64,000 bases of DNA from contig CAYYCX010000006.1 of the NCBI GenBank assembly GCA_964470455.1, positions 29,982 through 93,981 on the forward strand. Direction: 5' to 3'. The first letter of the stretch is position 1. Each line of letters starts with the position of its first letter. This DNA comes from JAWXBM01 sp964470455 (GTDB lineage Bacteria > Pseudomonadota > Gammaproteobacteria > Xanthomonadales > SZUA-36). The position numbers and the translations under genes were made by a program. The notes beneath the pieces are model-generated. The model had not been told where the DNA came from. It did not search any database and was given only the letters and a program-made list of their open reading frames with translations. Of the stretch, positions 24,925-33,686 are shown piece by piece.

Positions 24925-26361
24925 GTGATCCCGGCCGTTCAAGACCTGTTGTCACCCACCGCCCACCAGGAAAGCGACAAGACAGTGGAATCAAAGCCTG
25001 ACAATCCCGCAAACGCAGCAGCCGGCACGGAAACTCCCTGGCCGAAACCCGTATACGCCTGGTACGTGGTCGGGATACTGATGCTGGCCTATACCAACTC
25101 CTTCATCGACCGCCAGATCATCAGCCTGCTGATCGAGCCCATCAAGCGCGACCTGCAGATCAACGACACCCAGGTCAGCCTGCTGGCCGGCATCGCCTTC
25201 ACGATTTTCTACACGCTGATGGGCGTGCCCATCGCCCGCCTGTCCGACCAGAAAAGCCGCCGCACCATCATCATCATCGGCATCACCTTCTGGAGCCTGA
25301 TGACGGCCGCCTGCGGTTCCGCCAAGCAGTACTGGCATCTGTTCCTGGCGCGTATGGGCGTGGGTGTCGGTGAGGCCACGCTGTCGCCGGCGGCCATGTC
25401 GATCATCTCCGACTACTTTCCGGTGCACAAGCTGGCCCGCGCCATCAGTGTGTATTCCATGGGCGTCTATTTCGGCGCCGGCCTGGCATTGATCATCGGC
25501 GGCTTCGTGGTTCAACTCGTGGCCCAGGCGGGCAACGTCACGCTGCCATTGCTGGGTGAGGTTTATCCCTGGCAACTGACATTTTTCGTGGTGGGCATCA
25601 TGGGCCTGCCCATCATCCTGCTGCTGATGACGGTGAAAGAACCTCTGCGCCGCGGTGTTTCCAAAACCGTCACGCAATCACAGGCCAGTTCGATCGCCGA
25701 GCTGAAGAAATTCGTGCGCGCCAACCTGCGCACGCTGGTATTCCACTTCCTGGCGTTTTCGTTCATCGGCATCGGCATCATCGGCTACATGGTCTGGACG
25801 CCCACGCTGTTCATCCGCACCTGGGGCTGGCAGGCTTCGGAAATCGGCTTTGTGTACGGCATCATCCTGTTCATCGGCGGCACCAGTGGCGTGTATGCCG
25901 GTGGTTTCCTGGCCGACTGGCTGCACAAACGCGGCCACTCCGACGCCATCCTGCGCTCGGCCTGCTACTGCGCCCTGCTCGGCATGCCGTTCACCGTGAT
26001 TACACCTCTGGTTTCCAGCCCGGCCGTAGCCGTGGCATTGCTGGCCATTACCTCGTTCCTGCTGGCCATGCCGCAGGGCCTGCCAGCGGCGGCCCTGCAG
26101 GTGATTGCGCCCAATGCCCTGCGGGCGCAGCTCACGGCGCTGTATTTCCTGATCGGCAATTTCATCGCGCTGGGTGTCGGCCCTACAGTTTATGCGGTGG
26201 TGACTGACTATGTGTTTGCCGATCCCGCCAAGCTGCGGTATTCGATCTCGGTGGTGAGTGCCGTGGTCATGCCGCTGGGGGCCCTGTTCGGCTACCTGGC
26301 GCTGAAACCCTACCGCACCAGCGTGAGCCGGGCGCAGGAGATTGCGGCGGCGACAAGCTGA
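24925..26361 (+). CDS. MFS transporter
   Basis: 478 residues, about 12 hydrophobic segments, with the MFS loop 2-3 signature LMGVPIARLSDQKSRRTIII. Close in type to sphingolipid/spinster-like or sugar-acid MFS carriers; the substrate is unknown, possibly the product of the neighbouring enzymes. Start uncertain: GTG at 24925 or GTG at 24985, the latter with AGGAAAG a little upstream. Confidence 0.85.
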   Translation: MIPAVQDLLSPTAHQESDKTVESKPDNPANAAAGTETPWPKPVYAWYVVGILMLAYTNSFIDRQIISLLIEPIKRDLQINDTQVSLLAGIAFTIFYTLMGVPIARLSDQKSRRTIIIIGITFWSLMTAACGSAKQYWHLFLARMGVGVGEATLSPAAMSIISDYFPVHKLARAISVYSMGVYFGAGLALIIGGFVVQLVAQAGNVTLPLLGEVYPWQLTFFVVGIMGLPIILLLMTVKEPLRRGVSKTVTQSQASSIAELKKFVRANLRTLVFHFLAFSFIGIGIIGYMVWTPTLFIRTWGWQASEIGFVYGIILFIGGTSGVYAGGFLADWLHKRGHSDAILRSACYCALLGMPFTVITPLVSSPAVAVALLAITSFLLAMPQGLPAAALQVIAPNALRAQLTALYFLIGNFIALGVGPTVYAVVTDYVFADPAKLRYSISVVSAVVMPLGALFGYLALKPYRTSVSRAQEIAAATS

Positions 26362-26385
26362 ACCCGCTGTGGGAGGCAGCCCGCT

Positions 26386-26618
26386 GTAGGAGGCAGCCAT
26401 GCTGCCGACAAAAGTCGCGAGCATGGCTCGCTCCCACAGCAAAGGTTGGCTCGCTGGCAAATGTAGGAGGCAGCCATGCTGCCGACATTCCACCCTTGAG
26501 TCGCGAGCGTGGCTCGCTCCTGCACTGTAGGAGGCAGCCACGCTGCCGACATTCCACCCTTGAGTCGCGAGCGTGGCTCGCTCCTACACTGTAGGAGGCA
26601 GCCATGCTGCCGACATGG
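26386..26618. repeat. REP-like array with two alternating hairpins
   Basis: Units with GTAGGAGGCAGCCATGCTGCC alternate with GTCGCGAGCGTGGCTCGCTCC, each self-complementary. The two are also approximate inverted copies of each other, like a BIME. Four GGCAGCC hairpins and three CGAGCGTGGCTCG-type hairpins are visible, some units nearly identical. It fills the interval between the MFS gene and the VOC gene, with no gene in between. Confidence 0.88.
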
Positions 26619-26694
26619 CCATCGCAAGCACAGCAAACGGGTCTGGGCTATGCTCTGGTTTTGTTGCTGCGGGATTAACAGGAAGGACCATCCC

Positions 26695-27723
26695 ATGCGT
26701 CACCCACATTCATCATGGCTGCCCAGGCCGCTTGCCTGCCTGCCGCTTGCCTGCATGCTGCTCTGGTTCATGGCCATACCCGCCCATGCGCAGGAAAGCG
26801 GGGTATCACCCTCCTGGACCAGCGTGACCGTGGGGGTAGCCGACCTCGACCGGGCGCTGGAATTCTGGGCCGGCACGCTGGGATTTGACACGCTGGCCAG
26901 CGCGGACGGTGAGGATGCCGAGCTTGCAACCCTGTGGCGCATTCTTCCCGGGGACATCAAACGCCAGGCCCTGCTGGGCATGCCAGGTACTGCCAATGGC
27001 CACCTGCACCTGGTGGAATTCAGCGAGCCGGGGCCCGCCGTACGCGAGGGCGCCAGAGTCACCGACCCCGGGCCGCAGAGCCTGGTGGTGTATGCACAGA
27101 ACCTGAAACAGCGGGTCAAGGAGATGCAGGAAGCCGGGCTGGTGTTTTACAGCGCCGAGCCGGTTGAAGCCAGCCAGGCCGATGGCATCCAGCAGAGCGA
27201 AATCCGGCTGGGCATCCACGACGAAGTCAGCATGATACTGCGCGAGCTGCACGGCGCTGAGCTGGCCTTCAATGCGAAGGGCTTCAACGGCATTGCTGCG
27301 CTGGTCAACGTGGTGGAATTTGCCCGGCCGGAAGCCGAATTCCTGGCCACGACACTGGACCAGTCACCGCTGGGCGAACGAACCATCGAGGGCGCCGCGC
27401 TCGAGCAGCTCATGGGCCTTGCCACTGGCGCGATCCTGCACAGCAGCAACTGGGGCGCCACAGCTGATTCGCCCGGCCAGATGCAACTGGATGACTACAG
27501 CCAGGTCTCGCGCGGCAGCGACCTGTATCCGGTGGCGGTGCCCACCCAGGTGGGCATCCTGCACGCCAGCTATGCCACTACCGATCTCGAGGCTTTGCAG
27601 CAACAGCTGCGCGCAGCCGGCTTCAACTACAGCGACCGCGAGTTTCGCGAGGTGATTTATGGCAGCGGCCGGTTCATCCGCATTCGCACGCCCTCGGGCA
27701 TGAATTTCGAAGTGTTCGAATAA
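26695..27723 (+). CDS. Exported glyoxalase/bleomycin-resistance (VOC) superfamily protein
   Basis: 342 residues from the ATG at 26695, with AGGAAGGA 6-8 bases upstream. Signal peptide to about AHAQES. Two VOC halves: WTSVTVGVADLDRALEFWAGTLGFD and ILHASYATTDLEALQQQLRAAGF; the metal residues of a dioxygenase cannot be assigned with confidence. An exported VOC protein is uncommon. It follows the REP array, and a small Cys-rich gene follows it. Confidence 0.78.
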   Translation: MRHPHSSWLPRPLACLPLACMLLWFMAIPAHAQESGVSPSWTSVTVGVADLDRALEFWAGTLGFDTLASADGEDAELATLWRILPGDIKRQALLGMPGTANGHLHLVEFSEPGPAVREGARVTDPGPQSLVVYAQNLKQRVKEMQEAGLVFYSAEPVEASQADGIQQSEIRLGIHDEVSMILRELHGAELAFNAKGFNGIAALVNVVEFARPEAEFLATTLDQSPLGERTIEGAALEQLMGLATGAILHSSNWGATADSPGQMQLDDYSQVSRGSDLYPVAVPTQVGILHASYATTDLEALQQQLRAAGFNYSDREFREVIYGSGRFIRIRTPSGMNFEVFE

Positions 27724-27725
27724 CC

Positions 27726-27926
27726 GTGTTTGCGCTCAGCGAAGTGGAACGGCATTGCCCCTATTGTGGCGAAGCCATCACCCTGCTGGTGGACGGCTCG
27801 GTGGAAGACAGCACCTACACGGAAGACTGCAGCGTCTGCTGCCAGCCAATCCGCGTGCATGCCATCATCGGAGCGGATGGCGAGCCGGAACATGTCGAGC
27901 TGATGCGCGAGGATGAGACCGGCTGA
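27726..27926 (+). CDS. CPXCG-motif small zinc-ribbon-like protein
   Basis: 66 residues from a GTG two bases after the VOC stop. Two Cys pairs, CPYCG and CSVCC, fit the CPXCG cysteine-rich family found in many gammaproteobacteria. Probably binds zinc; role unknown. Likely cotranscribed with the VOC gene. Confidence 0.85.
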   Translation: MFALSEVERHCPYCGEAITLLVDGSVEDSTYTEDCSVCCQPIRVHAIIGADGEPEHVELMREDETG

Positions 27927-28015
27927 TTTCCAGCCACCCGCCCTGAAACGATCCAGCCATTCGTGAATCTCCTGAACCCGCCCCGGATCATGGGTTGGGC
28001 GGATTCATGGCAGGC

Positions 28016-28405
28016 TCAAGCCGAACGCAACCGGGCTGTCACCTCAATCTCGATCTTCATGCGATCATCCAGCAAGCCCGCGACAATCATCGTGGCAGCC
28101 GGCCGCACCTCTTCCAGGTATTTCCGGATCACTGGCCAGCACGGCTCGAAGTCTTCGCGCCGCGGCAGGATGTAATGCACCCGCACGATTCCAGCGAGGC
28201 TGCTGCCCGCGGCCTTCAGGGCGGATTCGATATTGCGGAAGCATTGCTCCGCCTGTTCCACCACGTCGCTTGAGATGGTCATGGTGCTGTAGTCATAACC
28301 GGTGGTGCCGGACACAAACACGTAATCGCCATCCACCACGGCGCGCGAATAGGCAACCTTCTGCTCGAATTCGGATCCGCTGGAGATCAGCCGGTGATTG
28401 GACAC
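28016..28405 (-). CDS. RidA/YER057c/UK114-family protein
   Basis: 129 residues beginning at a GTG. Family pattern VAYSRAVVDGDYVFVSGTTG, then EQAEQCFRNIESALKAAGSSLAGIVRVHYIL, ending with MKIEIEVTARLR. RidA enzymes deaminate reactive enamine or imine intermediates. The Arg near VRVHYIL and the end Glu (IEIEVTA) match the binding site. It lies 18 bases past the stop of the collagen/Hint gene in the same direction; no ribosome site is evident. Confidence 0.87.
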   Translation of the reverse strand: MSNHRLISSGSEFEQKVAYSRAVVDGDYVFVSGTTGYDYSTMTISSDVVEQAEQCFRNIESALKAAGSSLAGIVRVHYILPRREDFEPCWPVIRKYLEEVRPAATMIVAGLLDDRMKIEIEVTARLRSA

Positions 28406-28423
28406 GATGGTTTCAGGCCATGG

Positions 28424-30034
28424 TCAGGCAACCGGACGCCACTGGGCGCCAGCAGCCGAAACGCTTTGCACGCGGAAATCACCGCGGTCGACACTCCGCG
28501 ACGGTAACGCTTCACGGGCAATCAGCCGGTTCACATACCAGCGGATTTCATCCGGCTTCATCGGCTGTTCGGCCAGGCGCAGGCCGGTGAACAGGTGCCC
28601 GGGAATGTCGGCGAAATCCTCTCTCGCATGCAACCGGCGTTCATCACGCACGTAGCGCATGTTCTCGATGGCATACAGGTTGCTGAGCCGGCAACTGGTG
28701 AGGATGGAATTGGCGAACAGGTTCAGGTGGTGATCAGTGATGACGTTGTAGTAAGCCACCGGTTCACGCACCACGCGCCGGGCAACGAGCGTGATTTCTT
28801 CACCGTGGTGGTTGACCGTCGTGGTTCCAAGTGGCGTTTCGTCCGACATCGGGTAGCTGAAGCGGCCCGTATCCTTGTTGAAAATCCGGTGCTGCACGAT
28901 GGTTCGCAGAACCGAGCCGTCACTGAATTCCAGTTCGTTGAAGCTGTGGGTAAAGCCGCGCTGCATGATCCAGACCGGTGGAGCGGAAGTGAATTCGCCA
29001 CGGTCAAAGTCCCACACGCGCAGGCGGTCCTGGTGAGTCACATCCTCAATTCTCTTGGCGCTGCCGTCATGCAGGGTTACCCGGGTTCCCGCAGCCAGGC
29101 AGATGCCGGTTACGCCATTGCCAGGCTCGGAGAATTCGGTGCCGCAAGGCGTTACCGCGAAGCCGACCCCGGTAAAGGCCCTCTGGGCAATGAAGTTATT
29201 GAAACTTTCGGTTTGCTGGCCGGGGTTCGCCGCACCCAGGAAATAAAGGTTCGCGGTTTCGTTGTCAAAGTTTTCGTAGGTGAACAACATGCCCCTCTGC
29301 AGAATGGGAAGAGTGGTAGTGACCGTGTAAGTGCATGCACCATAGCCGCTGCCGCCTTCCCGTTCCGTACAGGAATCAATCACCACCGTCGGCAGGTCAA
29401 AGGGGCACAGATCGCTGGCCGAGGGCCCGGTAACACCCTGCGGGCCAGCCGGGCCTTGCGGGCCGGTGTCACCTTGAGGACCCGTCAAACCAGCCGGCCC
29501 AGTGTTACCCTGGATACCCTGGGTGCCCTGGGGGCCGGTGGCCCCCTGCGGGCCAGCCTCACCCTGGAAGCCCGGCGCACCGGGCGCGCCCTGGGGTCCT
29601 TCAGTTCCCTGCGGTCCCTGCACACCCTGCGGGCCAGTCACACCCTGTGGCCCTTCCAGGCCCTGCGGCCCTGTTATACCCGCTTGTCCTTCTGGACCCT
29701 GTGGGCCTTGCACCCCTTGCGGACCCTGGGGGCCCTGAACACCCTGCGGGCCGGTTGCGCCTGCGGGCCCGGTTACGCCCTGCGGCCCCGTTGCGCCCTG
29801 CGGGCCGGTCGCCCCTGCCGGTACTTCGGCGCACTGCCCCAGTTCGCCGGTCGCGCCACCGGCGCCGTCCGAGAAGCACACCGACCGGTCGAACTCTGGC
29901 GCGCTGTCCAGGTTGGTGATCACCACACCTTCCCCTGCGCCTGGGTTGAGTTCAATGTCAGCCTGCAGCGCGGAAACTGCTGTGCCGAGCGCAATGGAAA
30001 CAGCCAATGACAATTTACGTACAGGTGATTTCAT
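28424..30034 (-). CDS. Exported collagen-like protein with Hint domain
   Basis: 536 residues from the ATG at 30034 (AGGAAGC just upstream). Signal peptide about 1-25. Gly-X-Y triplets run from residue 74 to about 204, roughly 44 triplets of the GPQG/GATGPQG type, a trimerising stalk. A Cys-containing domain (about 205-311) follows. Then comes a Hint fold: CLAAGTRVTLHDGSAKRIEDV at 312, and a typical end, YYNVITDHHLNLFANSILTS, at about 429-447. In the B block the usual T-x-x-H position reads IVQH. About 90 residues follow the Hint core. No peptide-substrate domain is evident after it. Confidence 0.85.
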   Translation of the reverse strand: MKSPVRKLSLAVSIALGTAVSALQADIELNPGAGEGVVITNLDSAPEFDRSVCFSDGAGGATGELGQCAEVPAGATGPQGATGPQGVTGPAGATGPQGVQGPQGPQGVQGPQGPEGQAGITGPQGLEGPQGVTGPQGVQGPQGTEGPQGAPGAPGFQGEAGPQGATGPQGTQGIQGNTGPAGLTGPQGDTGPQGPAGPQGVTGPSASDLCPFDLPTVVIDSCTEREGGSGYGACTYTVTTTLPILQRGMLFTYENFDNETANLYFLGAANPGQQTESFNNFIAQRAFTGVGFAVTPCGTEFSEPGNGVTGICLAAGTRVTLHDGSAKRIEDVTHQDRLRVWDFDRGEFTSAPPVWIMQRGFTHSFNELEFSDGSVLRTIVQHRIFNKDTGRFSYPMSDETPLGTTTVNHHGEEITLVARRVVREPVAYYNVITDHHLNLFANSILTSCRLSNLYAIENMRYVRDERRLHAREDFADIPGHLFTGLRLAEQPMKPDEIRWYVNRLIAREALPSRSVDRGDFRVQSVSAAGAQWRPVA

Positions 30035-30312
30035 GCGAGCTTCCTGGTCAGGTATACGGGTTGGATTCCGCTGCGCAAGGCAGCGGGCAAGGCAAAACAT
30101 CGGCAAGCGGAACAGACGCCCTTGGCATGCGAAGCCCCTTCAAATCCGGATGAGGGTCCAGTATAGCCAACACCGGCGCGAATCACACAACAGTGCGGTC
30201 ATTCGTTGCCATCAGGAGATTCAGGGCTTATCCGGCTTCGGCCGGCCGGGTTGGAATCACCGCAATACGTTCATGACAACGTGCTCCGGGCGAAGCTGAT
30301 CGGTGTAGCTGA
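30035..30312. other. Non-coding interval before the sugar kinase end
   Basis: About 280 bases with no supported gene. It contains the promoter region of the collagen/Hint gene but no clear sigma-70 match. Confidence 0.4.
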
Positions 30313-30331
30313 AAGGTGAATCATTCACCTT
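30313..30331. terminator. Palindrome at the end of the ribulokinase gene
   Basis: AAGGTGAATCATTCACCTT is a perfect palindrome except at its centre and includes the TGA of the kinase (30325-30327). No U-run follows. Possible transcript end. Confidence 0.35.
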
Positions 30332-31974
30332 GCCGCTGCCACTTCGCGGCGTGCCAGTTCCTGGTATTGCGAATACCTCTTGCGGTAGATTTCAGAATGG
30401 CCCGCATGGGGGGTGATGGTGCGGGTTTCCCGGCTTTCCAGCATGGCGCGTTGCGCCGCTTCCACGTTTGGATGAAGCCCGGCAGCCACGGCGGCAAACA
30501 CCGCGGCCCCCAGTGCGGACGGATGCGCAACATCCGGCACCTTGATGGGGATTTCCAGTACGTCCGCCAGCACCTGCACCACGAACTCCGAGGCATTGGC
30601 CACCCCGCCTACCGCGATGACCTCATCAATGGCCAGTTCATTCGCTCGAAAATGTTCAACGATGCTGCGCGAACCAAACGCCACGCTTTCAACCAGCGCG
30701 CGGTAGATACGCGGCGCATCGCTGCCCAGGGTGAGCCCGCTGATGGCGGCCTTCACCGACTGGTCGGGGTTCGGCGAGCGCCGCCCGTTGAACCAGTCCA
30801 GCGCGAGTTCAGCCTGGCCCGGTGGCAGCATTGCCGCCGCCTCACCCAGCCTGTCCAGCACTTGCCTGAGGCCGGCAGGAGCGTTGCTTTCCGCGCCAGG
30901 CCACAGCAGCAGCTTGCCGAACCAGGCCAGGACATCGCCGAATGCTGCCTGGCCTGCTTCCAGGCCCACATAGCCGGGAATGATGGAGCCATCCACCTGC
31001 CCGCTGATGCCGCCAACCAGGCGGTCGCCCAGGCTGTCGGGATGAGCCAGCAGCATGTCACAGGTCGAGGTACCCATCACCCGCACCAGGCTGCCCGGCC
31101 GGATGCCGGCACCTACCGCGGCCGCGTGCGCGTCGAGCAGGCCAACCGCCACCGGAATGCCTTCGGGCCACCCCAGGTTTTCCGCCCATTCGCGGCACAG
31201 TTGGCCGGCGACCACATTGGAACTCCAGGTCTCGCCGTTCATGCGCTGGCGCATCGGCGCCAGCCGCGGATCCAGCGAATGGAGAAAATCAGCCGGCGGC
31301 AATCCGCCGTGGTGTTCGCTCCACATGGCCTTGTGGCCGGCGGCGCAGCGGCTGCGGACCAGCGACTCAGGTGCGGCAGCACCTGTCAGCACACCGGTGA
31401 TCCAGTCACAGTGCTCCACCCAGGCGTGGGCAGCAGCGGCCACTTTTGAGTTGCACCGAGTGGCGCTGAGCAGCTTGGCCCAGAACCACTCGGAGGAATA
31501 GGCGCCACCCGACCAGGCGGTGGGGTCCGGGCCTTTGCCGGATTCAGCCCATTCGCGGGCAGCCGCGGTGATCTCGTCGGCCTCGGCGATGGCGGTGTGG
31601 TCCTTCCACAGGAAGAACATCGCGTCCGGGTCGTCGGCAAATTCGTCCAGCAGGGCCAGGGGCTGCCCCAGCTGGCTCACCGGCGCCGGCGTGGAGCCGG
31701 TGGTGTCCACGCATACGGCACGCACCCGGGCGCCCGGGCAAGCGTGCATGGCCTGGCTTACCGCCTGCTGCAGGGCCTCGAGGTAATCGAGCGGATGTTG
31801 CCGGTAACGGTTCCCGGCTGCATTGCTGAATTCACCGCGCGACCAGCGCGGGTAATCCGCCACTGCCGCCGCCAAGGTTTGGCCATCGCGCGCATCCACC
31901 AGCAGGCAGCGCACGGAGTCGGTGCCGAAATCCAGGCCGGCCACGCAGGTCGTGTGAGCAGGTGTGGTCGCCAT
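30325..31974 (-). CDS. araB: Ribulokinase-type FGGY carbohydrate kinase
   Basis: 549 residues. Starts VAGLDFGTDSVRCLLVDARDG, typical of ribulokinase, and keeps the FGGY core (PGYVGLEAGQAAFGDVLAWF) and ATP-binding end (VESVAFGSRSIVEHFR, then VIAVGGVANASEF). Ribulokinases phosphorylate L- or D-ribulose at O5. It lies downstream of the isomerase and is probably in the same transcript. Two short tandem repeats precede it and overlap the isomerase C-terminus. Confidence 0.85.
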   Translation of the reverse strand: MATTPAHTTCVAGLDFGTDSVRCLLVDARDGQTLAAAVADYPRWSRGEFSNAAGNRYRQHPLDYLEALQQAVSQAMHACPGARVRAVCVDTTGSTPAPVSQLGQPLALLDEFADDPDAMFFLWKDHTAIAEADEITAAAREWAESGKGPDPTAWSGGAYSSEWFWAKLLSATRCNSKVAAAAHAWVEHCDWITGVLTGAAAPESLVRSRCAAGHKAMWSEHHGGLPPADFLHSLDPRLAPMRQRMNGETWSSNVVAGQLCREWAENLGWPEGIPVAVGLLDAHAAAVGAGIRPGSLVRVMGTSTCDMLLAHPDSLGDRLVGGISGQVDGSIIPGYVGLEAGQAAFGDVLAWFGKLLLWPGAESNAPAGLRQVLDRLGEAAAMLPPGQAELALDWFNGRRSPNPDQSVKAAISGLTLGSDAPRIYRALVESVAFGSRSIVEHFRANELAIDEVIAVGGVANASEFVVQVLADVLEIPIKVPDVAHPSALGAAVFAAVAAGLHPNVEAAQRAMLESRETRTITPHAGHSEIYRKRYSQYQELARREVAAAR

Positions 31975-32001
31975 CTTTGCGGTCGCTTCGCCCTGTACCA
32001 G

Positions 32002-32049
32002 GCGCTAAACCGGGCGCTAAACCAGCCGCTCAGCCAGCCGCTCAGCCAG
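32002..32049. repeat. Four 12-bp tandem copies at the isomerase/kinase junction
   Basis: GCGCTAAACCGG, GCGCTAAACCAG, CCGCTCAGCCAG, CCGCTCAGCCAG. They lie 28-75 bases upstream of the kinase start and encode the repeated AERLAERLV end of the isomerase. Confidence 0.88.
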
Positions 32050-33576
32050 CCGCGGCGCGCCGGGCTCGCCCAGCACGCGTACTTTGAAGCCGAGCTCGCG
32101 GCTCAGCGCCAGCATCTCCTCGAACACATCGCCATAGGCCACGGCCACATGGTTGCTCTGGTAATGCGCCATCAGGGTTTCCTGGCTGATGCCAAGGTCG
32201 GCCATCATGATGGGCCACTGCGGCGTGGTGCCCTGCCAGTAATGGTTCAGGCGTTCCTGCGGCAGTTCCACCACTTCGCCGCGTCCCAGATCCATCCACA
32301 GCTCCCCGTGGCTCAGCCAGGTGCGCGCCCAGGTGATTTCACCGGGCAGGCTGACACCGGCAAACGTGCCGCCGGGAATGGGAAAGTACATCGATGGCTG
32401 GCGCCAGGAATGCACCCCCTTGAGCGTGTCGGGATCGTGGTTGAAGGCGTAGGCGCCGCAGCTGCCGGAGTTCAGCAGCACCCACAGGTAACGGCCGTCT
32501 TCTTCTCCGCCCCAACGCACGTCATGGAACATCACGGCCTCATGCAGGCCTTTCTTCCGCAGCACCCGCTTCATCAGTTCCATGGGTATGACGTTGCCCT
32601 GGTCGGCCTCGGTGGAGGTGATGAAGGGCGAGCCGTTCGATTCCGGCCGGCAGGCGGAGTTCAGCAGGCCTTCGCAGAAATCACTGGGGGTTGTAACCGG
32701 GATCAGTCCCAGCTGGTACTGCCAGCCCAGGCAATCGGCCTTGAATTCGTCGATCAGGTCCAGGGCGGCGAGGTACAGGCGCAGCTGCTGGCGCGTGGCG
32801 TCAACGGTGAAGTCCTCCGCGCCGGGCTCGCCCCAGTGGAAGGTTACACCGCGGTCCTGCACAAACTTCAGGGCGTCCTCAACCCGCTTCGCGTCGATGT
32901 CCTTCATGCGCACTGGCAGCCAGGCCTGGTCCACCTTGTGTTCGGTGAACCCGTGCTTCACCAGTTCGCGATGGCCGAAGTAGCCGTTCACCATGCCCAT
33001 GGAAGTGTCACCGAACATCAGCACCAGGATACGCCGCTGGCGAATTTCACGCGCCACTTCCAGGGCCAGCTGGTGAGCCCGTGCCGAGACCGGCGCGGAG
33101 TAGCTTATCTGTTCGCCTGGGTATTCAATTCGCCCGGAAGAACACCATTCATCCAGCCGCTCCATGAACAGCGGATCGTCGCTCCAGTTGGGTGATTCAG
33201 TCCACGCGCGCGAGGCATGGCGGTCAACGCTTTCAAGGCAGGCGCCAGTGTTCAACAGGCCAACCAGTCCGGGAAAGGTGCCGTCGAAGTTGGAGGCCAG
33301 CAGCAGGGGATTGTCCTTGCCCACCACGCCATCCACCGTATGCGGCCCGTACACCCAGTGCACGAACAGGCCGATCATGGGATCGTCGATGGGACCCAGC
33401 TTCTCGATGGACTCATGCGGTCTGGTCAGAAAACCTTCCACCAGCCAGGGTTCACGGCCCAGCCGCTTGAGCGCGGCGCTCATCTGCGCCGTGGCTTCCT
33501 GTGCCAGCGGCAGCGCCAGCTCATTGGGTTTCCGCCGGTAGTCTCCGGGCCAGAACAGGGCGACTTTCTTGCTCAC
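32017..33576 (-). CDS. L-fucose/D-arabinose-type isomerase
   Basis: 519 residues related to the L-fucose isomerase family: GLFVHWVYGPHTVDG, FGDTSMGMVNGYFGHRELV, and a C-terminal TSTEADQGNVIPMELMK with a metal-binding Glu and Asp. Bacterial FucI enzymes isomerise L-fucose and D-arabinose to the ketoses. Beside a ribulokinase, D-arabinose to D-ribulose is the more consistent reading (inference). Short relative to E. coli FucI (591 residues), so it may be a different subfamily. The C-terminus is extended by tandem repeats. Confidence 0.75.
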   Translation of the reverse strand: MSKKVALFWPGDYRRKPNELALPLAQEATAQMSAALKRLGREPWLVEGFLTRPHESIEKLGPIDDPMIGLFVHWVYGPHTVDGVVGKDNPLLLASNFDGTFPGLVGLLNTGACLESVDRHASRAWTESPNWSDDPLFMERLDEWCSSGRIEYPGEQISYSAPVSARAHQLALEVAREIRQRRILVLMFGDTSMGMVNGYFGHRELVKHGFTEHKVDQAWLPVRMKDIDAKRVEDALKFVQDRGVTFHWGEPGAEDFTVDATRQQLRLYLAALDLIDEFKADCLGWQYQLGLIPVTTPSDFCEGLLNSACRPESNGSPFITSTEADQGNVIPMELMKRVLRKKGLHEAVMFHDVRWGGEEDGRYLWVLLNSGSCGAYAFNHDPDTLKGVHSWRQPSMYFPIPGGTFAGVSLPGEITWARTWLSHGELWMDLGRGEVVELPQERLNHYWQGTTPQWPIMMADLGISQETLMAHYQSNHVAVAYGDVFEEMLALSRELGFKVRVLGEPGAPRLAERLAERLV

Positions 33577-33651
33577 GATACGCTCCGGTCAATACAGGAT
33601 GGATGAATCACTGCGGGTGAAACGCGGTGATGTTGAGGGGGCAATGGAATC

Positions 33652-33673
33652 CGGGCAGGGCATGAACTGCCCG
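33652..33673. terminator. 7-bp stem-loop between serine hydrolase and isomerase
   Basis: CGGGCAG pairs with CTGCCCG, 8-base loop, just past the stop of the serine hydrolase gene at 33687. No U-run, weak candidate for partial termination or processing. Confidence 0.3.
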
Positions 33674-33686
33674 ATTCGCCGGGCCT

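Noticed and set aside
28595..30010. Plus-strand open frame of 471 codons opposite the collagen/Hint gene.
   Set aside because: The Gly-Pro repeats create an open antisense frame; no start signal or protein family fits.
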